Source of the DNA: Stramenopiles sp. TOSAG23-2
Lineage: Eukaryota; Sar
NCBI GenBank assembly: GCA_900128395.1
Contig: LT649479.1
Location: 1 to 23,835, forward strand
DNA: 23,835 bases
Reading direction: 5' to 3'
Both the position numbers and the translations under genes were made by a program. Positions 1 to 8,600 of this stretch are shown piece after piece (the first letter of the stretch is position 1; every line of letters begins with the position of its first letter). The notes under the pieces were generated by a model, which was given only the letters and a program-made list of their open reading frames with translations, searched no databases and was not told the origin of the DNA.

Positions 1-57
1 TTAATTTACTCATGATAATTCCTACTCTCCAGAAAGAATACAATAACTGAGACAAAT

Positions 58-899
58 CTATCTCACTAAACTGAAAGATGGACAATGAATCGTAACATTG
101 CGATAGAGTTCATTGAAATCCACAGAGTGTGCCAATATTTTTAAGATACAAAAATATTGGTGGAGGTAAATAGATGCAATTAACGCATTATATGCATCAA
201 TTGAAAACTGTGTATTGGTCAAAGGTGTGTGATACATCGTACCGTGGTAGAGTATATCATGATCCTTCTTGCATATACACTTTAAAGTGCAATGAATATG
301 ACTCGCATCAGAGTCAGTAATCGGCACAAGGTTGTGTAAAGATATTTGATACTTTTTTATATATATAATTTATGGCTTTTTGCCACAACCGTGCACTTCA
401 AGATCTTTATCCGGATACATAAAAAGCCACATATACACACACATATACCATACACAAACATATATATATATATACAATCACATACTTCTAATACGATAAA
501 TCGTGAATCTTCACCCGATGGACAACTTTTACATGCTGTTTGATTGTGATCATTTGAGTCTTGATATTTTCCTGACGGGCACGATTGACACGATTGTGCA
601 CATACGCATTGTACATCACTGTCACATTCCTTCGATGACGAGCCTGTGTTATACATGGTATAAGTATGTGATTTCATATAAAAGCAACCCGACGGCTGAC
701 TGGGAGTATCCATACTTGATTTAAAATCTTGTAATCCTTTGCATTCTGTCTCACTGGCGGATTTGATGCATGTAGTATCAGAATAAAACGCAGGTTTTTC
801 ATATTCTCCAACTCCACAAGCATACAAAGCATCAAATCTTATAAGCGCTAGCAATATGACGAGGATCAACATGGTGTGTTCTAGGAGACTATTGAACAA
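58..899 (-). CDS. Secreted cysteine-rich protein, probably two exons (899-486 and 351-58)
   Basis: The first exon starts at 899 with a hydrophobic leader (core LILVILLALI); cleavage is plausible after ALYA, just before Cys-Gly. A second Met at codon 10 would give the same signal peptide. The mature part is Cys-rich and contains CQSCPSGKYQ followed by CKSCPSG, the spacing of the GCC2/GCC3 or TNFR-like Cys repeats common in protist surface proteins. Unspliced, the frame runs into a TA-repeat-encoded Ile/Tyr tail that looks non-coding. A GTATGT donor at 485-480 and an AG at 353-352 are in phase. Joining them gives about 235 residues, whose second exon again has a Cys cluster (CTLKCIC) resembling CDSDVQCVC in exon 1. 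The AG is the first one after the last in-frame stop (372-370). Function is unknown; an extracellular or surface location is inferred. Splicing is inferred from sequence only. Confidence 0.55.
352..485 (-). other. Probable 134-nt spliceosomal intron
   Basis: On the minus strand it begins GTATGTG and ends AAAAAAG, contains TA and TG dinucleotide runs, and has stops in the downstream exon's frame. It separates two Cys-rich open segments in compatible phase (phase 0). It is the only clear intron I could place in the window. Confidence 0.5.
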
Positions 900-1550
900 G
901 AACGATGAATATTAAATGTAACTTTGGCTATAGGTTGGTCTTGTATCATATGTATGTGCTTGTATATACATATATATTTATGTGTGTGTTTTTGTTATAA
1001 TATATCATATATAAAACTGCCGCCATATATAAATAAATGTATAAATGTGATGAGCCGGAGGTGCGGAGGACATATTTATTATTTTTAGGATTTTTAAGGA
1101 TATTAAGGATAATCACTGGTATAAAGACACTACATATCGAACGTATCGATTTAAAATTAGATTGTGCTATTTTGAAATTATATTGATTGCATTGCTCTCT
1201 GTTTTTAGCCTGCCCAGCCTGCTATTATTTGAGGATTACCAGATTACCTGGATTAATACAGCTCTACCGTACCTTTATTAGAGCTACTGGCATACCATGG
1301 CATACCATGGCATACCACCATTATTATTACGACAACAGTGTTTTTTTTTTATATTATTATAGGCACATAGCACTATATATAATACCAAGTAAATATTTAT
1401 ATTATATTTACTGTATTTTACAATAGAGCATATCATCATACCAAGACACAAACATAACCAAATCGTTAGGTATCGCCCGTAAAGAAGCAGCTTCACTGCA
1501 ACCGTATTATTAGGAAGATTCAGTAACGAAAAATCCTTACAATAGAAAGT
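900..1550. other. Intergenic region between divergent genes
   Basis: This 651-bp AT-rich stretch contains (TA)n and (TG)n tracts near 960-1015, a small tandem repeat at 1289-1317 and a short T-run near 1329. Open frames here are short, dominated by simple sequence and lack recognisable motifs. It probably holds the promoters of the Cys-rich gene (-) and the membrane-protein gene (+). I see no tRNA-like cloverleaf. Confidence 0.6.
1289..1317 (+). repeat. 10-bp tandem repeat GGCATACCAT, about 2.9 copies
   Basis: Three successive copies of GGCATACC, separated by AT, are visible. Each junction contains the palindrome CCATGG. No coding context. Confidence 0.85.
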
Positions 1551-2420
1551 ATGCCCCAAAATAGAAGCATTGATAAGGATGGTACAGTCGAAGAGATTAA
1601 TAATACGGAGGATGAGACAAAAAAATTGAAACGACGTGTTAAAAATGCACAAAAAGTTTGTGCAGGAGCAGGAGTCGTGGGCATTGTCTTTTATATTCTT
1701 TCAGATTATTATGTTATCATGAACTGGGGTGTTATTGCTTGCATCATAATATATATGGGTGGCTTCTATAATATTTACCACAATAACATTTCATTAGTGG
1801 TGCTGAAAAGAGTATTTCGTGAAGTAAACGTCCTAGTCATCTTGGGCTTAACTCTTTGTAATGTTGTAGTTGATGGAATGCAACCAGAAAATCCATTTTC
1901 ATCAGTTATGGGCTGCGGATATGTAATTTGCGCATTAAGTATATTCACTGCGGATGCAATTGAAATCAAAAGTCGTACTATGATTTTAACATTAGGATCC
2001 ATGTTTTCAATTTTGACATTATATAACTTATTAAGTTATGTCTTCATGTCTACTGCACTTGGAGTTGAACTTTATAATTTTGGAGGTGGGCATGTATTTT
2101 ACAAACGGAGTGTAAAACGGTCTATATATTTTAATATTTGCACTTCGTCGTTTAAAGGGGTAAAAAACGCTTTTAAAGACAAAGATATGAATTTACTTAT
2201 GTTTGTTACTGATCCTGTATATCGTGATACTGGTGATACTGATAATGGCTCTAGACGAGAGTTTCGCCGCGGTTTAACTGATTATAGATCGAAGAGACAA
2301 ATTGAATTAATAACCAAGCAAAAAAAACAACCAGTAGTTTCATTAGAAATAATTGATGAAGGACCACCAAAGCAGGCAAATAAGGTGGATGGGAAAACTA
2401 AAAAAACATCTACTGTTTGA
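1551..2420 (+). CDS. Five-pass membrane protein of unknown function
   Basis: A 289-residue protein with a charged, Glu/Lys-rich N-terminus (residues 1-32) is followed by hydrophobic segments at roughly 35-54, 57-75, 92-110, 116-136 and 142-168. A hydrophilic, basic C-terminal tail of about 120 residues runs from YNFGGGHVFYKRSVKRS to the end. The tail has short conserved-looking pieces (FKGVKNAFKDKD, LMFVTDPVYRDTGDT) and a Lys/Pro-rich end. There is no signal peptide and no catalytic motif that I recognise. The start at 1551 is the first ATG of a frame that stays open throughout, in the context AAAGTATGCC. The gene is single-exon as read. A role as an integral membrane protein is secure; anything more specific would be guesswork. 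Confidence 0.75.
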   Translation: MPQNRSIDKDGTVEEINNTEDETKKLKRRVKNAQKVCAGAGVVGIVFYILSDYYVIMNWGVIACIIIYMGGFYNIYHNNISLVVLKRVFREVNVLVILGLTLCNVVVDGMQPENPFSSVMGCGYVICALSIFTADAIEIKSRTMILTLGSMFSILTLYNLLSYVFMSTALGVELYNFGGGHVFYKRSVKRSIYFNICTSSFKGVKNAFKDKDMNLLMFVTDPVYRDTGDTDNGSRREFRRGLTDYRSKRQIELITKQKKQPVVSLEIIDEGPPKQANKVDGKTKKTSTV

Positions 2421-2795
2421 GAGAAGGAGACAATTCAGCATGTACCGGTAATATCCTTAATGTATTGAATTATTAATTAAGGTTTTGTAATTAATTATAT
2501 TTTCGGCCTTTGCACCTTTTTTTTGGCTTTGTGTTTGTAAGACAGTTGGAGTGTTTTGGATTGCTTTGCTGGCAAAGATTTCATTATGGGTGTTGGGGCA
2601 TTATCTTATCTGGAAAGGACAGAAGGATGTTGCGGCGAAGAACAAGAAAAGATATTCACGTGTGGAAATGGAAAATGTTGGAGGAGTCTAAATTTTACCA
2701 CATCATTTTTTTTTATTAATATTTTAAATTATGATATCATATGTATTTTTAAAAAATATATTTACCTGTAAAAAAAAAATATATTTTTTTTATAA
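2421..2795. other. Gene-poor spacer with a small Cys-containing open segment
   Basis: This stretch follows the membrane-protein stop. A plus-strand frame at 2556-2771 encodes a short Cys-rich piece (EGCCGEEQEKIFTCGNGKCW) before running into AT-rich sequence. It could be an isolated exon or chance, and I cannot connect it to a neighbour. The right end is a poly-A/T-rich block adjoining the inverted-repeat element. Confidence 0.35.
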
Positions 2796-2848
2796 CTCAT
2801 AGTGGGGATAGTATTTTTAGCAGGCAATAGGCTTAGTAGTGTCAAGTA
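2796..2848 (+). repeat. Left terminal inverted repeat
   Basis: Pairs with 3662-3715 in inverted orientation. The outer 27 bp are identical, followed by one mismatch, 9 further matches and then a slightly diverged inner part. Confidence 0.9.
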
Positions 2849-2939
2849 CACGACATATTGGAAAAAGAGTCTTGGTAACAGTTTAAAAGTAACATCGAAA
2901 AAATTTTTATAGTAGTTAGTTTTATGTTTTATGCTGATT

Positions 2940-2960
2940 TTGACAAACTAAGTTTGTCAA
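2940..2960. repeat. Perfect palindrome, copy 1 (centre A)
   Basis: The core TGACAAACT-A-AGTTTGTCA has 9-bp arms around one unpaired base, plus a further T/A pair each side (21 bp). The same motif recurs at 3148-3168 and 3607-3627 with different central bases. It could be a dimeric-protein binding site or a hairpin. Confidence 0.9.
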
Positions 2961-3062
2961 TCCAAAAAAAAAAATGGACCAAAAAAAAAATGGTTCACAA
3001 AACATTTTGTTTTTAATTTTTTTTGGCTGGGATTTTCGCTCGAGTTTGCTTAAGTCGATTCT

Positions 3063-3086
3063 ATTAACAAAGTGGGGTTTGTTAAT
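3063..3086. repeat. Hairpin with 9-bp stem and GTGGGG loop
   Basis: ATTAACAAA and TTTGTTAAT are exact reverse complements flanking a 6-nt GTGGGG loop. The AACAAA/TTTGTT arms resemble the half-site of the three larger palindromes in the same element. Confidence 0.75.
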
Positions 3087-3147
3087 ATCATTTTGTGTAT
3101 CAAATGTCCGATTCGAGTGGAGTATGTGAGTGTATTTTTTTCGGAAG

Positions 3148-3168
3148 TTGACAAACTGAGTTTGTCAA
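3148..3168. repeat. Perfect palindrome, copy 2 (centre G)
   Basis: Same arms as copy 1 with G at the centre. All 20 arm positions are conserved. Confidence 0.9.
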
Positions 3169-3330
3169 AGAGAAAATGTGCCATCCATTAAAAATAAAAG
3201 GGATTACTATAGGAAATTTTGTAGCAATCTTGACGAAAACAATCGTTAGAAAAAATAAATAAAAACTAATAAATTTAATAATTCCACAATAATTTTATTA
3301 TGTGTTCTTTGGTGCTTCATACGAAATCGG

Positions 3331-3392
3331 TAGGCGTGTTTCATCGTATACTAATTTTTATTGTGATATTTATACTTAAGTATCCGATGTCA
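3331..3392 (+). repeat. Internal 62-bp direct repeat, copy A
   Basis: Runs from TAGGCGTGTTTC to TATCCGATGTCA. It aligns without large gaps to 3461-3522 and shares the block GTATACTAATTTTTA. The two copies start 130 bp apart. Confidence 0.75.
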
Positions 3393-3460
3393 TAAAATAT
3401 TATATTTTATTTTTAACTATTTATTATTTGAAAAATTAGGGTGCAATAATCGCCAATTAG

Positions 3461-3522
3461 TAGGTGTATTTTTTAGTATACTAATTTTTAACTGTGTTGT
3501 TTGTACTTGGGTATCCGTCTCA
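3461..3522 (+). repeat. Internal 62-bp direct repeat, copy B
   Basis: Diverged partner of 3331-3392. It runs from TAGGTGTATTTT to TATCCGTCTCA. Confidence 0.75.
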
Positions 3523-3605
3523 GAAATTTTTTTGATGTTTTATTGATAAAGTACACGAAAAATTCAATTATAAATAGTAATAGTGTTATTTAATTGACAA
3601 AATTA

Positions 3606-3628
3606 TTTGACAAACTCAGTTTGTCAAA
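3606..3628. repeat. Perfect palindrome, copy 3 (centre C)
   Basis: Same arms as copies 1 and 2 with C at the centre, here extended by one more pair to 23 bp. It lies about 35 bp inside the right terminal inverted repeat. Confidence 0.9.
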
Positions 3629-3661
3629 AAAAAATTATTTTTTACCAGCCTATATATTTTA

Positions 3662-3715
3662 TACTTAACACTACCAAGGCCTATTGCATGCTAAAAATAC
3701 TATCCCCACTATGAG
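3662..3715 (-). repeat. Right terminal inverted repeat
   Basis: Inverted partner of 2796-2848. It ends ...CCCCACTATGAG, the complement of the left terminus. Confidence 0.9.
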
Positions 3716-3941
3716 ATAAAATATTTAAACATGTCCTATAAAAAAATTTACGACGTATTTCGTACTTTTTTTGCGTTCTTTTTACCTATGTAGTATTAAC
3801 AACTATATGTTGACGTCTATACAAATACATGCACGCATATTTTTTTCGTAAAACCAGATCAAATATATTATATTATTTGATATATATATAATAAGAGAGA
3901 ATTTTTTATATATATATTTCGCGTATTAAAAAATACATATA

Positions 3942-4949
3942 TTAATATCGACGCCTGTGTCCGGTATACCCGGGCATACTTGTTTTATTATAATTGTCTA
4001 AATAAGTAATTTTCCTATCGTATGCCTCCGTCGTTGCAAGTGGTTTAGGATTTGGTATTGCACCTTGATTGATTAATTTTGATGCAATTGATGCACCTAA
4101 GCCTTTCAATAAATTATGTCCATTTTTCAATCCTTTTCCACCTGCATATGCTAAATTACATTCTTGTTTTTCCGGTACATTAAAATTTACATGTTTTGAA
4201 TTATTTTGACTATTACTCATATCTTCCATTGGACCAAAGTCAAATTGTACCCCAGGCCTTCTTCCTTTAATGTTACGTTCATATGCTGGTTTCACAAAAC
4301 GAACGCTTTTGTTTCTTTTCCTACCATATCCAATCTTATCCCCATCGGCTTGTGCTTCATAATTTGTTTTCCAATGGGATGTGTCATGCCCATGAATACC
4401 AGGCGCTTGTTGATAGGTTGCCGTGTGCAACGGCATTCCTTTGACTTCAGATTCTAAACCAGCAAAATTAATATCACCTTCAAAACGTTTCTTACGATTT
4501 GCTTTGCGCTCCATTTCAGCACGTTCGCTTGGCATCATCCATCCATTTTCCGCTGATACACCTTGCTGTTGAGATTTATGGTTGGAATATTGTTTTCTTG
4601 AATTTGCCGGTATAATACTACCACCCCAATCAAACTTTGCATTTGGATGTATTTGAGGTTGTTCTCGTTGTCGTTTTAACTCTGCTAATTGTTGTATTTG
4701 CTCTGCTGATAATTGTGGTTGCTTTGCTCTTTGCTGCTCTTCATATGCTTGTCTTAACCTTGAATATTCCTCTTGAACTTGTTTTTCATACGTCGCTGCT
4801 GCATCAAAACGTGATAGGGTTGCAGCCTTTTGATGCTCCGGTTGTGAACGTCTTTGATTTTTATTATTATTATTATGTCTTCTATATTGTACATTTTGTT
4901 GTTGTTGTTGTCGTTGTTGTAAATCTCTTTCACCAAAATTTGCAAACAT
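3942..4949 (-). CDS. Gln/Asn-rich protein with ciliary-type PGYTGH C-terminus
   Basis: The 335-residue protein starts MFANFGERDLQQ. The N-terminus is low-complexity Gln/Asn/Arg (about 10-45), followed by a Gln/Glu/Lys-rich probable helix (about 50-100), then a mostly polar, basic region with FDWGG, NFAGLES and VQFDFGP patches. The tail is MPGYTGHRRRY, with PGYTGH at 326-331. Short (M)PGYTGH/F motifs are familiar from small microtubule-associated ciliary proteins (the FAM166/SPMIP-type tails). That family link is inference from one motif, but it fits a flagellated cell. There is no enzyme domain and no membrane segment. The gene is transcribed divergently from the nephrocystin-1-like gene, another cilium-related candidate, with a 698-bp shared upstream region. 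Confidence 0.7.
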   Translation of the reverse strand: MFANFGERDLQQRQQQQQNVQYRRHNNNNKNQRRSQPEHQKAATLSRFDAAATYEKQVQEEYSRLRQAYEEQQRAKQPQLSAEQIQQLAELKRQREQPQIHPNAKFDWGGSIIPANSRKQYSNHKSQQQGVSAENGWMMPSERAEMERKANRKKRFEGDINFAGLESEVKGMPLHTATYQQAPGIHGHDTSHWKTNYEAQADGDKIGYGRKRNKSVRFVKPAYERNIKGRRPGVQFDFGPMEDMSNSQNNSKHVNFNVPEKQECNLAYAGGKGLKNGHNLLKGLGASIASKLINQGAIPNPKPLATTEAYDRKITYLDNYNKTSMPGYTGHRRRY

Positions 4950-5647
4950 AATTAGATTTAATTTGTTTTTTTTTTAACTAAATGAATGCTAATAAATACT
5001 AAAACACAGAGTGTGAGTGTGTGTGTGAGAGAGAGACAGATGGTTATGCAAAATAAATCTGTTCCTTTATACTTTGTCGTGTGTTAGGATATGTATTTTG
5101 TCGTTACACATACACACACACACACACACACACCTCTCTTTTGGTATTAATTTTTACATACTGTATAAAACAATCAATGTCCAGTGATTGATTATTGAAA
5201 AAAATAATGGTGAAAAAAAAAAAATAATAACGGCAGCTAATGAGAATACCTTAAAACACAATATATATTAGCTACTCCATAGCATTAAAATTTGAAAAAA
5301 TGTTTTAATTTTTCCCACAGCTGAATAGAAAAGCAAATATATTTGATGATCCGTCTCATTTATTTGGCAGTTAAAATATTCAGTATACGTTGTAAGTACA
5401 AATTGATAGGGTAACTCATATTACATTTTAACATCATCAGGTTATAATTTTATTTTTTATTCTACTACCCACTTATATAGTGATATATGATAATAAAAGT
5501 AGTGTTTTGAATTGATCAACAATCATATTGTAACATAAATATGTACAGAGTTATATATATAGTTATTTATCTACATATACAACAACTACGACGACGATTA
5601 ACGTAATAGATATATATATATATATATAAAAGAGAAATATAGCAAAG
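4950..5647. promoter_or_regulatory. Shared upstream region of two divergent cilium-related genes
   Basis: This 698-bp AT-rich spacer contains a (TG)n/(GA)n run at about 5010-5040, a (CA)n microsatellite at 5106-5133, A-runs near 5213 and a (TA)n tract at about 5609-5628 just before the start codon at 5648. No conserved transcription-factor site could be recognised. Promoter function is inferred only from position. Confidence 0.4.
5106..5133 (+). repeat. (CA)n microsatellite
   Basis: About 12 CA units, with one CAT interruption at the left edge. Confidence 0.95.
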
Positions 5648-8600
5648 ATGGGAAAGAAAGGAAAAAAGACGAAGAAAAAAACAAAGAAAGAAGAAGATTC
5701 AGACTTTTCAGAAGATGATGATATGGAAGAGGAAGAACTAGAAGAGGAAGTAACAACAAAGAAAAAGAAAACAACAAAATCATCGTCAAGTAAAAAGAAG
5801 AAAGGGAAGAAGAAGAAAACAAATACATCTGACGAAGAGGATGATGAAAGTTTAGAAGAAAAAAGTGATGACGAGTCTGAAGCTGAAAGTAAAGAAGATT
5901 CTGATGAAGAAGAGGAAGACAAAAAAGAAAATTTATATGCTCGTAAACTTAAGAAACAAACCAAAGGTATTGCGAAAATGATCTGGGAACAAGTACAAAA
6001 TAACAAGAAAATAACATCATTGTATCAATGTTATAAAGATAAATTTACTGTCAAACCAAAACTAGTCTTAAAAAAGTTTAAGGCAAAACTTGAAAAACTC
6101 ATCGGTAAAAATAAGTCTGAATATAAAGAGATTGAAGGCGTATTCAAAGACTTTGCTTTCGGTGGAGAAGATATTACATTCAATTCATTTTTTATTACTA
6201 TGTACCAATATCTATATAAGGAAGCTGGTTCGGATCTTAACATGGGTGATATAGAATTGAAAGTGTTAAAAGAAAAGTATATTGGAACGGACATTCCGGC
6301 AGATCAAACAATTCAAGATAGAATTAGCAAAGAGAAAATCAGGAAAGCTTTTTTAAATGGTAAAGTTTTGGATAAAAAATCTTTTACGAAGGAAATTATT
6401 AAGAAAGTATTACCGACACTTGGTGATAAAAAAGCGAAGAAAGATCTTGAAGTTATCTTTAATGTATTTTCATGTCTTTGTAAAAATGACGATGAAATTG
6501 CTATGGATGACTTTTTAAATTTTATCGGGGATTTTAAATCAACTGGTGGAGATGATGACGAGGATGATGAGGATGAGGATGAAAGCGAAGAAGATGAGGA
6601 GGAAGAAGATGAGGAGGAAGAAGATTCGAAAAAAAGTAAAAAGAAAAAAAGTAAAAAGAAATCAGTTGCAAAATTTACATTGGTTTCAAAAGAATTGAAA
6701 AAGTTATTTGAAGCTTACATGGAAAAGACTAAACGTCCTATTGAAACCATGCGTAAAGAGTTTCAAAAAATTGATAAGAAAGGTGGCAATGGTACTGTAA
6801 CTTTTAAAGAATTTGAAAAGATCATTAAGAAGAAAATGAAGAAAGCAAAGAGTGACGATATAACTGTTGTAATGGATTGTTTTGATCTTGAGCAAAAACA
6901 ACTGGTTGCATATGAAGATTTCATTGTCTACCTTGAATCATTAGGCGAAAGTGCCGAAGTCAAAGAGTTAAAGCTTAAACTACGTTCAGAAATCACTAGC
7001 AGTTTGAATGAAGCTCCTGATGATGATGATGCATTGACGTATAAAAAAAGACGTGAATTATTGCAAGAAACGTTTGCACTCGTCGACAAGAACGACCAAG
7101 GTTTTATTAAAAAGAAAGCTTTTGAGTCCAGTTTGAAAAAGCTGATTGATATTAATAAAAAAGAGCTAAAATTATTATCATCGGCGTTGGATGAAGATGG
7201 TAATGGGAAAATAACATATGCTGAATTTGTTGCGTTTGTATTCCCAGATCGTGAACTTGATGAAACAATTAAATTAATGCGTGCTTCTTTAAAAGCAGGT
7301 GTAAAGAATTTTGGTGGTGAAAATGCCGTTAAATCCTTGTTTGATAACATTGATACGGATCAAAATGGGAAACTCTCAGTTGATGAAATTGTCGCGGAAT
7401 TTATAATGTGCGAATTTCCAATTGATAGTTCGGTTGCATATCAAATTATGATGCGATATGATAAAGATGGGGATGGGACAATCAATCCAAAGGAATTTTT
7501 TGAAATTTTAGATGAAGTGGAGAATGATGAAGATGACGAAGAGAAGGAGGAGGAAGATGAAAATTTAGACGATTCTAATGATAGCGCGGCCAATACGGGG
7601 GCATTGTTAACAAAAGGTATGAAGAGAATCTTATGGCAAGGGGGTATATCGCTAGCTTTGAAACAAAAAACCAGTGCCAAAAATGCTGTCTTGAAGGGAT
7701 TTAAGAAAAAAGAAGCCGAAGGCGAAACTGTAACGATTAAAAAACCAGTTTTTTTAAAAGATTTAAAAACTATGAAAGCCTTCAAATTGAAATCTCATCA
7801 TTATGAAAAAATTGCAGATACGTTTAGTCATGATGCATCCCGCGAAAATGTTGATATTTCAGAATTTGCAGCATTTGTTTCCACCCCTGCTCATGATTTT
7901 GGTCGAGATGGTAAGGAAATCAAAAAAATTGCTGAGAAATTGCATGCTGGCATCGATAAAGAATTTGAGAAGAGAAAATCGAAGTACAAGACTACATATG
8001 TGATGATGAAAGAAATATTTGCTGCACAAGGTGGTGATAAGAAAAAAGGCACCATACCAGAGAACAAATTAGAAAGTGTCTTAAAAAAGATTTCTCCAAG
8101 CGTAAAATTGAAAAACGATGAAATTGATGCTTTGAAAAGACGGTTTGTGATTAAAGGCACCATACACTACAACGATTTCATTTATTTCATCGATCCGCAA
8201 CCTGATATTGAAAAATTAATTAAAAAATTGCGCGTTAAAATAAAAATTATGAACAGGCATGGCAATGATATCGAAACAATATTTGAAGAAGCTGATGCGG
8301 ATAAAAGTGGTGCTTTGGCGTATGGTGAATTTGCTACGCTTTTGAAAACCACGTGCGGGTTGCCAATAACAGATGCGCAATGCCATGCTTTAATTAAACG
8401 TTTAGATGTAGACAATGATGAAGAAGTTGATATGGATGAATTTCTAGATTTAGTAATAGAAGACGATGAGGAGGAGGAGGAGGAGGAAGAAAAAGATGCA
8501 AAAGACAAGAAAAAAGGCAATACCGACGCAAAAAATAAAAAAGATGCAAAAAAAACAGCAGAAATTAAACCAGAAGATTGGGAAAAAGTCAAGAAAATAT

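Larger units (their letters stand above)
2796..3715. mobile_element. 920-bp non-autonomous DNA-transposon-like element with long terminal inverted repeats
   Basis: The left end begins CTCATAGTGGGG, and the right end is its exact reverse complement. The first 27 bp are identical between the two ends. The similarity continues, with a few mismatches and one single-base indel, for about 53 bp. Both ends are flanked by ATAA (2792-2795 and 3716-3719), a candidate 4-bp target duplication, although the AT-rich context makes this weak. The interior has no open reading frame of note. It carries three copies of a perfect palindrome, another hairpin and a 62-bp direct repeat. These features fit a MITE or foldback element moved by a transposase encoded elsewhere. 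The superfamily cannot be assigned. Confidence 0.75.

Noticed and set aside
2556-2771. Small Cys-rich open frame as an independent gene
   Set aside because: It is only 71 codons, ends in AT-rich low complexity and has no recognisable family; noted in the spacer description instead.
2796-3715. CRISPR-like array
   Set aside because: The palindromes are only three, irregularly spaced (208 and 459 bp) and lie inside a terminal-inverted-repeat element in a eukaryotic genome.
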